In this document: positions 1 through 6,428 of the stretch, in pieces
Position numbering within the stretch: position 1 is the first letter of the stretch
Layout of the letters: each line of letters starts with the position of its first letter
Assembly (NCBI GenBank): GCA_910577205.1
Contig: CAJTMA010000014.1
Coordinates: 8,126 to 19,581 of the forward strand
Direction: 5' to 3'
Length of the DNA: 11,456 nucleotides
Source: an uncultured Alphaproteobacteria bacterium
Lineage (GTDB): Bacteria; Pseudomonadota; Alphaproteobacteria; RF32; CAG-239
The notes under the pieces: model-generated
Database searches by the model: none
Seen by the model: the letters and a program-made list of their open reading frames with translations, nothing else
What the model was told of the DNA's origin: nothing
Program-made: the position numbers and the translations under genes

Positions 1-480
1 GCTGGCTAATATCGCATTGGTATTCAATCGGCCATCAACACCACAAGTAATCGGGGTTAAATTTGTACCATATGGAATTTCTGTAGTAGTACAATTTTGT
101 AATCCCGGCGTATCACAATAACTACTTGACCAATGCATAGTTTCACTTCCCGCTGTACCGTCTTTCTTTACATCTGTTAAAGCTACCGCCAAACGATTTT
201 CTGCATCAAAGACCACGCCGATAGGTGTTTTACCGGTTACGATACCGCTCGCCACCGTCCCATCTCCGTAGAGAATTGAACCAATTTCTATTTCTTCTTT
301 CTCTTTACAGGCCGCTTTAGATAAGTCCCACGGGCATTTAAGAGCCGCGCCGGAACATTTTGAGGCATCCATGGTAAAGCCCAATTCTGCACAACTTGGC
401 GGCTGTACACAAGCAGCTTGAGCCATGATGGCATAAGACGTTGCACAACAAAAGACAGAAACACACAGGGACATTTTCAT
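1..480 (-). CDS. Secreted Cys-rich protein, N-terminal part (partial)
   Basis: This reading frame is open from an ATG at 480 to the left edge (160 codons, no stop), so the C-terminus is missing. The start follows a GAGGTG Shine-Dalgarno at 483-488, and a promoter lies just upstream. Residues 1-22 form a signal peptide with a hydrophobic core and an Ala-Gln-Ala site, so the product is exported. The mature part has at least eight cysteines (residues 24, 30, 42, 49, 58, 122, 130, 146), which suggests disulfides. It also carries KCPWD near 48-52 and GKTPIGVVFD at 83-92. I recall similar Cys-rich 'CPxD...C' exported proteins from gut Alphaproteobacteria, often as multigene families, but that is memory, not a search. 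The residue before Cys24 does not make a good lipobox, so a lipoprotein is less likely. The function is unknown; a surface or periplasmic role is inferred. Confidence 0.8.
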   Translation of the reverse strand, partial: MKMSLCVSVFCCATSYAIMAQAACVQPPSCAELGFTMDASKCSGAALKCPWDLSKAACKEKEEIEIGSILYGDGTVASGIVTGKTPIGVVFDAENRLAVALTDVKKDGTAGSETMHWSSSYCDTPGLQNCTTTEIPYGTNLTPITCGVDGRLNTNAILAS

Positions 481-520
481 GGCACACCTCGTAGATATAA
501 CTAAATCAAAACCTGAATTA

Positions 521-549
521 AGAATATCACACTGTTAGATGTTTGTAAA
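521..549 (-). promoter_or_regulatory. Sigma70-type promoter of the secreted-protein gene
   Basis: Read on the minus strand, TTTACA (544-549, 5/6 match to consensus) is followed by a 17-base spacer and TATTCT (521-526, 4/6). Transcription would start near 514, about 34 bases before the ATG at 480. Spacing and position fit a housekeeping promoter. Confidence 0.55.
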
Positions 550-610
550 GGAATTATGGGCGTAGGGTTTATTTTTGGCTAATGGCGGTAGATAATTTGG
601 GGAGTGCTAA

Positions 611-640
611 GGAGAAATAACAAAAATTTGTTATTTCTCT
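611..640. repeat. 30-bp AT-rich palindrome
   Basis: GGAGAAATAACAAA and its complement TTTGTTATTTCTCT face each other with only two central A/T bases. Thirteen pairs are Watson-Crick and the outermost is G-T. As RNA or as a DNA cruciform this would be one long hairpin. No T-tract follows on either side, so it is not a standard intrinsic terminator. It could be a protein-binding site or part of a dispersed palindromic element. Confidence 0.6.
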
Positions 641-748
641 CTGTAAGCTCTTAGAAACGCTTAGTAAGTGAGGGAAGCGACAGCACTGAAACGAACTTAG
701 CGGCCTAAATAAAGAGGGGTTTAATATATAAACAGCTGCAAAGTTAAC

Positions 749-873
749 TCAGTGCCATTTGAGAGATAGATGCTTCACTTTGTTCAGCATGACGAAGAAT
801 AAGGTTTTATTATTAACCTGAATTCCTGCTCGGAGGCCGGAATGACAAAAGGGAAAGAACAGCCGGAATGACA
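749..873. repeat. Dispersed intergenic-repeat-like segment
   Basis: The 12-mer GCCGGAATGACA occurs twice, at 836-847 and 862-873. Read on the minus strand, the block translates in one frame as CHSGLRAGIQ and in another as RHAEQSEAS. From memory, these are spurious peptides that recur in many bacterial genomes because of short dispersed repeats. The two 12-mer copies are out of frame with each other and there is no start codon, so this is not a gene. An internal AGGTT/AACCT hairpin lies at 802-819. Confidence 0.45.
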
Positions 874-999
874 TTTTTTGCCACAGGCGCTGCCTGCTCT
901 CCCACCGCTTGGGTCATTTTGAAGAGCTATGCGACACAACAGATACAACAAAAGAAACCTGCTCGCAGAAAGAAAAACGGTGAAATATCATCCTCACAC

Positions 1000-1028
1000 A
1001 AAAAAAACGGAAGCTGTTAAAACTTCCG
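1000..1028 (-). terminator. Intrinsic terminator of rpoH
   Basis: On the minus strand, 22 bases after the rpoH stop, CGGAAG (1023-1028) pairs with CTTCCG (1008-1013) across a 9-base loop and is followed by a run of eight or so T (1000-1007). The geometry is that of a Rho-independent terminator, although the stem is short. Confidence 0.7.
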
Positions 1029-1050
1029 CCTTTTGTTACCTCAAAAAAGA

Positions 1051-1923
1051 TTACATCACACAAATTGCTTTTTGAATCTTTTTAATAGAATTCAGTTCAA
1101 TCTGGCGCACACGCTCTTTTGAAATATCATATGTTTTGCTAAGGTCATCAAGCGTGATTGATTTTTCGTTCAGACGACGTTTAAACAGAATATCTTTTTC
1201 ACGCGGGTTCAAACACCCTAAAGCCTGATTAAACATCCGTTTGCGATAAGCCATCGTTTCGCTGTAAGCCAGTCTTTCTTCCTGATTCGGTTTATTATCG
1301 GAAATAAAGTCAATCCACTCGCTGCCATTATCTGATGAAGCGTCAATAATCGTATTCAGCGAACCGTCATGCGCTTTCAAACGCATATTCATGTCCGTTA
1401 CATCCTGAACACTGACATCCAAACTAGCCGCAATATCACCCAGAACTTCCTGAGATAAATCACGGTCATCCATCAGGTTAAGCTGATTCTTAATCTTACG
1501 CAGATTAAAGAACAACTTTTTCTGAGCAGCGGTTGTACCGATTTTAACCAAAGACCAGGAATTAAGAATATATTTCTGAACCGAAGCCTTAATCCACCAT
1601 AAGGCATAAGTTGAAAAACGGAAGCCTTTTTCTGGTTCAAACTTATTAATAGCGTATAACAAGCCTATATTGCCTTCAGAAATCATTTCGCTGACCGGTA
1701 AGCCATAGCCCTTGTATTTGGAAACCACCTTAACCACTAGGCGCAAATGCGAATTAACCAATTGCTGCGCAATCTTAGGATCACGCGTAGCCTTATATTT
1801 AACGGCTAAGTCGTACTCGTTTTCTGGGGTCAAGATAGGAAATTTTCTAATACTCTGTAAATATCTCGCGAGATTAATCTCTGGAGAAAAGTCAAGTCCA
1901 TTCAGAGTGAAGTCTTTTTGCAT
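1051..1923 (-). CDS. rpoH: RNA polymerase heat-shock sigma factor RpoH (sigma-32)
   Basis: RpoH directs RNA polymerase to heat-shock promoters (chaperones and proteases). The 290-residue length is normal. Region 2 is clear: NSHLRLVV near 57-64, the GNIGLLYAINKFEP core-binding segment near 84-97, and the region 2.3/2.4 FRFSTYALWWIKASVQ at 101-116. The RpoH box QKKLFFNLR (134-142) separates this family from RpoD and RpoS. Region 4 begins near NPREKDIL (239-246), and its helix-turn-helix ends in SKERVRQIE (268-276). The ATG at 1923 has a GGGAGG Shine-Dalgarno about six bases upstream. The gene lies 100 bases downstream of rluD on the same strand, an order common in Alphaproteobacteria, so it may be read both from rluD and from its own promoter. 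A terminator follows. Nothing is missing or truncated. Whether this is the genome's only RpoH cannot be seen here. Confidence 0.96.
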   Translation of the reverse strand: MQKDFTLNGLDFSPEINLARYLQSIRKFPILTPENEYDLAVKYKATRDPKIAQQLVNSHLRLVVKVVSKYKGYGLPVSEMISEGNIGLLYAINKFEPEKGFRFSTYALWWIKASVQKYILNSWSLVKIGTTAAQKKLFFNLRKIKNQLNLMDDRDLSQEVLGDIAASLDVSVQDVTDMNMRLKAHDGSLNTIIDASSDNGSEWIDFISDNKPNQEERLAYSETMAYRKRMFNQALGCLNPREKDILFKRRLNEKSITLDDLSKTYDISKERVRQIELNSIKKIQKAICVM

Positions 1924-1955
1924 GGTAGTCCTCCCTCAATTTTGTTGACCGTATC

Positions 1956-1984
1956 ACAATATTAGGATTTAAAGTTATTCACAA
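1956..1984 (-). promoter_or_regulatory. Putative rpoH promoter
   Basis: In the 100-base gap between rluD and rpoH, the minus strand carries TTGTGA (1979-1984), a 17-base spacer and TATTGT (1956-1961). Transcription would start near 1949, about 25 bases before the ATG. Each box matches consensus at four of six bases, and the spacing is ideal. No terminator is visible after rluD, so readthrough from rluD is also possible. Confidence 0.4.
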
Positions 1985-2023
1985 CCTATACTTTAGTTCT
2001 ATTTTTTAAGTAGGATTTTAAAC

Positions 2024-3004
2024 TTAAGCAAGCGACAACTTCTGACATAACTCATTGAAATCTAAAGGATATGACGAATCAAACTGCATAAATTTCTTTT
2101 GACGCGGATGTATAAAACCTAAACTTTTGGCATGAAGCGCCTGACGCGGAAAACGAATAATATAATCTTTTAATCCGGAATCGATTCCTGACAGGCATGA
2201 CTTGCGATTCTTTTCATACAATTGATCCCCTATCAGATGGCAGCCAATGTGTGCCATATGCACTCGGATTTGGTGTGTTCTCCCCGTTTCCAGATTACAC
2301 TGAACCAATGAAGCAGCCATACCGCAGGCTTTAAGCGTTTTATAATTGGTAGCCGCAGCTTTACCCCCGGCTTCAACAACCGCCATTTTTTTCCGGTCAA
2401 ACCGGCTGCGTCCAATATTTTCTTCGATTCGCCCATTCAACGGAGTCGGCACACCATAAACCACGGCATGATATGTACGTTCAATAGAGTGTTCTGCAAA
2501 TTGTTCGGCCAAACCGCGGTGCGTTAAATCGTTTTTAGCAACCACAAGCAACCCGCTGGTATCTTTATCAATACGATGCACAATTCCCGGACGCTTAACG
2601 CCGCCAATTCCCGACAAATTATCGCGGCAATGGAACAGCAGAGCATTCACCAATGTCCCGTGATACGCTCCCGGCGCAGGATGGACGGTCATTCCCGCCG
2701 GCTTATTAACCACAATTAAATCTTCATCTTCATAAACCACATCCAAAGAGATGTCTTCAGGCTCGGGGTCAGCCTCTTCCGCCGGAGGAATTTCGACAGT
2801 ATAACTATCCCCCAGCCTGACCTTAAATGAATTATCCGCCAGAATATCATCGTCACAACTGACCATTCCCTGTTCTATCAGGCGCTGCACCTGTGAGCGC
2901 GACACATTCGGCAGAACTTGCGCCAAAAACTTATCCAAGCGCAAACCTTTATGCTCTGCACTGGCTTCTGGGGTAATTACAATATTACTGTCAGCTTGTA
3001 CCAT
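2024..3004 (-). CDS. rluD: 23S rRNA pseudouridine synthase, RluD/RluA family
   Basis: This enzyme converts specific uridines of 23S rRNA (in RluD, the helix 69 positions near 1911-1917) to pseudouridine during late 50S assembly. Residues about 20-67 form an S4 RNA-binding domain (LRLDKFLAQ, then SRSQVQRLIEQG). The catalytic domain starts with NKPAGMTVHPAPG (100-112). It carries the family signature HRIDKDTSGLLVVAK (143-157), with catalytic Asp146 (RID instead of the usual RLD), and ends with GRTHQIRVH (241-249). The 326-residue length is normal. A TAA at 3020-3022 closes the frame upstream, so the ATG at 3004 is the only reasonable start, although no Shine-Dalgarno precedes it. The exact target site is assigned by family; other RluA-type specificities remain possible. 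It is divergent from the small membrane protein at 3082. Confidence 0.92.
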   Translation of the reverse strand: MVQADSNIVITPEASAEHKGLRLDKFLAQVLPNVSRSQVQRLIEQGMVSCDDDILADNSFKVRLGDSYTVEIPPAEEADPEPEDISLDVVYEDEDLIVVNKPAGMTVHPAPGAYHGTLVNALLFHCRDNLSGIGGVKRPGIVHRIDKDTSGLLVVAKNDLTHRGLAEQFAEHSIERTYHAVVYGVPTPLNGRIEENIGRSRFDRKKMAVVEAGGKAAATNYKTLKACGMAASLVQCNLETGRTHQIRVHMAHIGCHLIGDQLYEKNRKSCLSGIDSGLKDYIIRFPRQALHAKSLGFIHPRQKKFMQFDSSYPLDFNELCQKLSLA

Positions 3005-3033
3005 TTGGAAACAAAATATTTACTCTTATACGA

Positions 3034-3040
3034 TATAATA
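3034..3040. promoter_or_regulatory. Overlapping divergent -10 elements between rluD and the 94-aa gene
   Basis: A perfect TATAAT (3034-3039) reads on the plus strand towards the gene at 3082. On the minus strand, TATTAT (3035-3040) reads towards rluD at 3004. The two -10 boxes share five positions, so polymerase could not occupy both at once. Neither has a convincing -35 box at 16-18 bases. Confidence 0.4.
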
Positions 3041-3081
3041 CTGGCTAAAATACAGGTAATCTGCTAAAATGCAAGGATTAG

Positions 3082-3366
3082 ATGATGGATAAACTCAAAT
3101 TAGTGAAGACAATCGTCTTTGTCATAACCTTTCTGCTTGTCTTTGGCTGTATGCTGCTGCTTGGCACATTATACCAAAAACTGCACCGCCCGGCTGTCCC
3201 TAAGGAAACAACCGCCAGCTTAGACGAACCGGCAGGAAGCACTATTGAGCAAATGCAGCAGCATAACGGCACGCTTTATCTGCTGGTTAAAGGCGGCGGC
3301 CTTGCCGACCGAATTATCATTTATAATCCGGACAATGCCCGCCCGGTCCGGTTAAACATTAATTAG
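3082..3366 (+). CDS. Small single-pass membrane protein, divergent from rluD
   Basis: This 94-residue protein has one strong membrane segment at about residues 8-29, then a short linker rich in Pro, Thr and Glu. A compact C-terminal part with beta-strand character follows (TLYLLVKGG, ADRIIIYNP), probably on the periplasmic side. Small membrane proteins of this size and architecture are found divergent from rluD in other Alphaproteobacteria (I think DUF6476), but the sequence match is from memory only. Two ATGs lie in tandem at 3082 and 3085. The AAGGA at 3073-3077 is four bases from the first and seven from the second, so translation may really begin at 3085. The stop is ten bases before the next gene, so the two are probably co-transcribed. 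The function is unknown; assembly or envelope roles are possible but unsupported. Confidence 0.8.
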   Translation: MMDKLKLVKTIVFVITFLLVFGCMLLLGTLYQKLHRPAVPKETTASLDEPAGSTIEQMQQHNGTLYLLVKGGGLADRIIIYNPDNARPVRLNIN

Positions 3367-3376
3367 AGGGAAAATC

Positions 3377-4429
3377 ATGAACGACACAAAAAAGCCCGCC
3401 AAAATGTTTAAGAAAATCAAACATAAAAAACCGGCTCCCAAACCGGTTAGTCTGCCGCCGGCTATGGCAGAACCCCATAATGACGATATGGACATTGAAG
3501 CTTTACTCAACAGCAATGATTTTGTTGATATTGAGCCATCTCCAGCACCGCAGCCAACCCAACCCGCAGCTCCTGCTGCCCCGGCTGCCGAAGAAGATGA
3601 GTTTGAACGGCTGCTAAATGAATTTATCAGCGCCGAACTTGACGATGTTGAAGAAGAAATCGAAAATATCAAAAACGGCGAAGAACCAAATTCCGCCCCC
3701 ATAACTTTACCCCTCGGCAACAGTGACGACCAAAATCTTTCCCAGTTGGATGAAAGCGAAGCTTCCCTTTACCGAGCCTATCAAAATTATTTCTTTGCAA
3801 TTCGCGGCATAGCTGAAGGCAAAGGGATTTCTGTCCCTGCGCCGCGCATTAACGCAGAAAAGCTCTATCCTCACTACAAACCAAAAACCGGCCGCAAAAT
3901 ATCTCAGGACATTTTGCTTGGCTGGGATGTCATCTTGCAAATATTCCCCAGAGAACTTGCCAATTTGAATCCCGGAGGTACCGACGACGAACTGCTTGAC
4001 TTCGCCGAAAAAGCCACCGATGACAATCTGCAGCTGGCTATTATCTCCTATGTTGAAATTCTGATTGAAACCGAAGGCTGCGAAATTAACTACATGGAAC
4101 GGAAATTAAAAGCCGAACGCCGCAAACTTGAACGCAAGCTGTATGAAGAACATCAGGCGCGCGTTGAGCGCAGCCAGCGTTACATTGACGCCATTAGAAA
4201 GAAAGAATTTCCGATTAATGCCGAACGCTTGGTTAAAAACTTTTTCAAAACATCCAATAAAGATGCGGAAGGGGCTTACAAAATGCTCACCAACAATCCG
4301 GCCACCTTTGCCCCGATTGAAATCAACAAAATAAAACCTCGCCTTTTTGGACTGATTAAAGTTACGCCGCAAGACGGTATTCGCGTTAACCATGAAATTG
4401 GCGAATTTATAAAAAAGCTTAAGGCCTGA
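3377..4429 (+). CDS. Unrecognised 350-aa acidic/helical cytoplasmic protein
   Basis: I do not recognise this protein. It has no signal peptide and no membrane segment. Residues 1-25 are very basic and Lys/Pro-rich. Residues 26-125 are low-complexity, with a Pro/Ala tract (54-70) followed by a strongly acidic stretch (72-103), and are probably disordered. Residues 125-350 look folded and mostly helical. They include GWDVILQIFPREL (182-194), a charged helix likely to be coiled coil (about 238-275, Lys/Arg/Glu-rich) and a C-terminal piece with RLFGLIKVTPQDGIRVNHEIGE (split around 322-343). The ATG has a GAGGG Shine-Dalgarno at 3366-3370. It lies ten bases after the 94-aa gene and about 77 bases before the next gene, which has its own promoter. 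A soluble adaptor or scaffold for the membrane genes downstream is one possibility, drawn from position alone. Confidence 0.8.
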   Translation: MNDTKKPAKMFKKIKHKKPAPKPVSLPPAMAEPHNDDMDIEALLNSNDFVDIEPSPAPQPTQPAAPAAPAAEEDEFERLLNEFISAELDDVEEEIENIKNGEEPNSAPITLPLGNSDDQNLSQLDESEASLYRAYQNYFFAIRGIAEGKGISVPAPRINAEKLYPHYKPKTGRKISQDILLGWDVILQIFPRELANLNPGGTDDELLDFAEKATDDNLQLAIISYVEILIETEGCEINYMERKLKAERRKLERKLYEEHQARVERSQRYIDAIRKKEFPINAERLVKNFFKTSNKDAEGAYKMLTNNPATFAPIEINKIKPRLFGLIKVTPQDGIRVNHEIGEFIKKLKA

Positions 4430-4446
4430 TTAATTTTACAAAAATA

Positions 4447-4475
4447 TAGACAAAATGCAAATTTAATGTTACAAT
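4447..4475 (+). promoter_or_regulatory. Sigma70-type promoter of the coupling-protein cluster
   Basis: TAGACA (4447-4452, 5/6) is separated by exactly 17 bases from TACAAT (4470-4475, 5/6). Transcription would start near 4482, about 25 bases before the ATG at 4507. It is the best-spaced promoter upstream of the genes ending at 9981. No terminator separates it from the preceding gene, so readthrough from 3377-4429 may add to it. Confidence 0.6.
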
Positions 4476-4506
4476 TGAGATAACAACAAAAATTAGGGTA
4501 CAGAAC

Positions 4507-5865
4507 ATGGCAAAATCACCAAGTACAGTCAGCGTTAGCGAAGGAACAGCCCCACAGCAACAGCCGCAAGCGACAAACACCCCGGTTCAAACAAACAATG
4601 AACCGCAGAAAACTGTATATTTGTCACAAAATCCTAAAAAAGAAGCCGCAAGCTTCCAGGGAATGACCGTGGCGCAAAAACTTAATTACCTTCAGGTCAA
4701 AGACAAACGCGGCATCCTCACCCCTGAAGAACGCCAGCAAAAAGAAGACTTTGAAAAACAACTGAAAGAAGAAGGCAACGAAGGTAACATTACGCCCGAA
4801 GACGGTACTAAAATCGGCGATAAAGACAGTGACCCTAAAGACATCTTCAAAGAAGAAGACATTATTAAATATATGTACAACGACTGGCTCATAGGCGGTG
4901 CCAACTGGCTGTACAAACAGATTTACAAACAAATTGACAAACATTACGAGCGTTTCAAAAATCGCGTTCGCCAGGCTAAGGCTCAGGCCAACGTCAAATA
5001 TAACACACATACAACCCGCGACACCATTGATGACAAAGCGGTAAAAAGCTATGAAGGCTCCAAAGCGGCTATTGAGAAAAGCCGTGAAGATGTCAAAAAT
5101 ATATTGGCAGATATTGCAGCCGGAAAAATTGACGCATCCAAAGCAAGCGGTTTCACCAAAATACTAATGAACGAACTCCCGGAAGATAAACGCAATGCAT
5201 TTTGCGCTTCTGCCGTGCAAAAAATTGAAAATCTTGCCGAAAATATGAAAGCCATACAATTCATGGCCGGACAATTAGCCCGTGCCCAGATGGCTGAAGC
5301 CATTTGCAAGAATCAAGATGCGTTCAAAAACACTAATCCCGCACAACTGCATGAAGCCATCACCAAGCGCAACGCTATCATCCTCGCCCGTAACATTGAT
5401 GAAATTCAACAACGCGGCGGAGATCCCAAAAAATTCATGACAGAGATGAACGAGCAAATTGAAAAAGCCAACAAATTTGCCGACAAAGAATACAAAAAAG
5501 AAAGATTTGACGAAGCAGGTAAAAAAGCAAAAGACAATAAAGTTCTGCGCAGCATTAACGAACGTTTAGGCATCAAACAGGAAGAAACCACAAAATCTGA
5601 CCGCCTCGAACCCAAAAGTATGCTGGAACATTTGGTTGCCACCAACAACTTTGAAAACCTGCTGACCAAAGAATTGGAAAACAACAAACGGCAGGCTGGC
5701 GCTTTGGCTTCTCAAAGAGATAACAACAACAACCGCCGGGAAACCTTCAAAGCACGGGTCAGCATCATAAGAGGCAACTCCCATGCTTTGAAACCGATCA
5801 CCAAAGAGGTTACGTTTAACCAAGATGCATACCGCAAGGCTTTGGCATCTGCACAAGGCCGTTAA
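4507..5865 (+). CDS. Unrecognised 452-aa hydrophilic helical protein
   Basis: I do not recognise this protein. It is cytoplasmic by appearance, with no signal peptide and no convincing membrane span. Residues 1-50 are Ser/Thr/Gln/Pro/Asn-rich and probably disordered. Residues 50-120 are charged. A more hydrophobic, aromatic segment (IIKYMYNDWLIGGANWLYKQ, 119-138) could be an amphipathic or membrane-touching helix. Residues about 140-200 and 285-355 are Lys/Glu/Ala-rich and likely coiled coil or helical bundle. The tail is basic, ending in RKALASAQGR. The Shine-Dalgarno is weak (AGGG about nine bases from the ATG). The stop is six bases before the next gene, so the two are probably translationally coupled. 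Position as first gene of a coupling-protein transcript makes an adaptor or exported substrate conceivable. A basic C-terminal tail fits VirD4-type export signals only loosely. Confidence 0.8.
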   Translation: MAKSPSTVSVSEGTAPQQQPQATNTPVQTNNEPQKTVYLSQNPKKEAASFQGMTVAQKLNYLQVKDKRGILTPEERQQKEDFEKQLKEEGNEGNITPEDGTKIGDKDSDPKDIFKEEDIIKYMYNDWLIGGANWLYKQIYKQIDKHYERFKNRVRQAKAQANVKYNTHTTRDTIDDKAVKSYEGSKAAIEKSREDVKNILADIAAGKIDASKASGFTKILMNELPEDKRNAFCASAVQKIENLAENMKAIQFMAGQLARAQMAEAICKNQDAFKNTNPAQLHEAITKRNAIILARNIDEIQQRGGDPKKFMTEMNEQIEKANKFADKEYKKERFDEAGKKAKDNKVLRSINERLGIKQEETTKSDRLEPKSMLEHLVATNNFENLLTKELENNKRQAGALASQRDNNNNRRETFKARVSIIRGNSHALKPITKEVTFNQDAYRKALASAQGR

Positions 5866-5871
5866 GCAGTC

Positions 5872-6372
5872 ATGTTCAAAAAAATATTAAAATTCATAAA
5901 GTTTATTTTGGTTGGAACAGCATGGAGCTATCTGTTTATCTATGCCAGCGTGCTCTTCACAATTAAAATATGGAATTTCAACTACCTGTCATTAAAAAGC
6001 TGGCGCATCATCGGTTCTTTTTGGAATCAGGGCGGCATTATCAAACACCCCGGCGACTACGGGCTGTTTGCCGTGCTTTTGCTGCTCATCCCTCTATGGC
6101 TGTTAGGCTGGCGCTACTTTTACAAAAAAAACTTTACTGCTTTATTGTTAACCCCGATAATTTGGTACAATAAACGAACCATCGCCAAATACGGCAGCAA
6201 TTCCTCCCGGATTATTCTCAAAAATCTGGGAACAACACAAAAAATAGACCCCAAGGAATATATTGAAAGCCAGCTCAAAGACGCTAAAGCAACTATTGAA
6301 AATCATGAAAAGGCTTCAGACAGTCTGCGGGAAATGCTTAAAGAAAAAATTAGTTCAGACAACCTTAAATAA
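5872..6372 (+). CDS. Two-TM Trp-rich membrane protein, paralogue of the next gene
   Basis: This 166-residue protein has membrane segments at about residues 8-31 and 63-86 and a conserved Trp-rich stretch between them. Hand alignment with residues 7-79 of the following protein is gap-free over 73 positions, with 22 identities by my count. All six tryptophans match (here 18, 34, 44, 51, 76, 80), and both share PLWLxGW. After the second segment comes a hydrophobic LLLTPIIWYN (91-100), then a polar C-terminal tail with a likely coiled coil (about 128-160). The ATG lies six bases after the preceding stop. The only Shine-Dalgarno-like AAGG (5855-5858) is 13 bases away, which suggests coupled translation. 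A partner of the coupling ATPase encoded two genes downstream is inferred from position. I know no family name. Confidence 0.82.
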   Translation: MFKKILKFIKFILVGTAWSYLFIYASVLFTIKIWNFNYLSLKSWRIIGSFWNQGGIIKHPGDYGLFAVLLLLIPLWLLGWRYFYKKNFTALLLTPIIWYNKRTIAKYGSNSSRIILKNLGTTQKIDPKEYIESQLKDAKATIENHEKASDSLREMLKEKISSDNLK

Positions 6373-6428
6373 AGAATTAACCAATCGCGTGCTAAAATAA
6401 TGCTGTTAAATTACGGAGATTATAACCT

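Larger units (their letters stand above)
550..999. other. Intergenic region without a credible gene
   Basis: About 450 bases between the promoter of the secreted-protein gene and the rpoH terminator hold no open frame with a start and ribosome-binding site that I would defend. They contain the palindrome at 611-640 and the repeat-like block at 749-873, listed separately. The stretch 641-748 has scattered CTTAG words (650, 661 and 697 areas) but no structure I can name. I see nothing definite at 874-999. Confidence 0.6.

Noticed and set aside
611..640. Treating the palindrome as an intrinsic terminator
   Set aside because: The stem is AT-rich and no T-tract follows on either strand; the rpoH terminator is already explained by 1000-1028.
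749..847. Minus-strand frame reading CHSGLRAGIQ... to a stop at 749
   Set aside because: It has no start codon and no ribosome-binding site, and resembles known spurious translations of intergenic repeats.
3352..3720. Ser-rich 122-codon minus-strand frame
   Set aside because: It is the antisense image of the Pro/Ala/Glu-rich start of the 350-aa gene and has no independent start signals.
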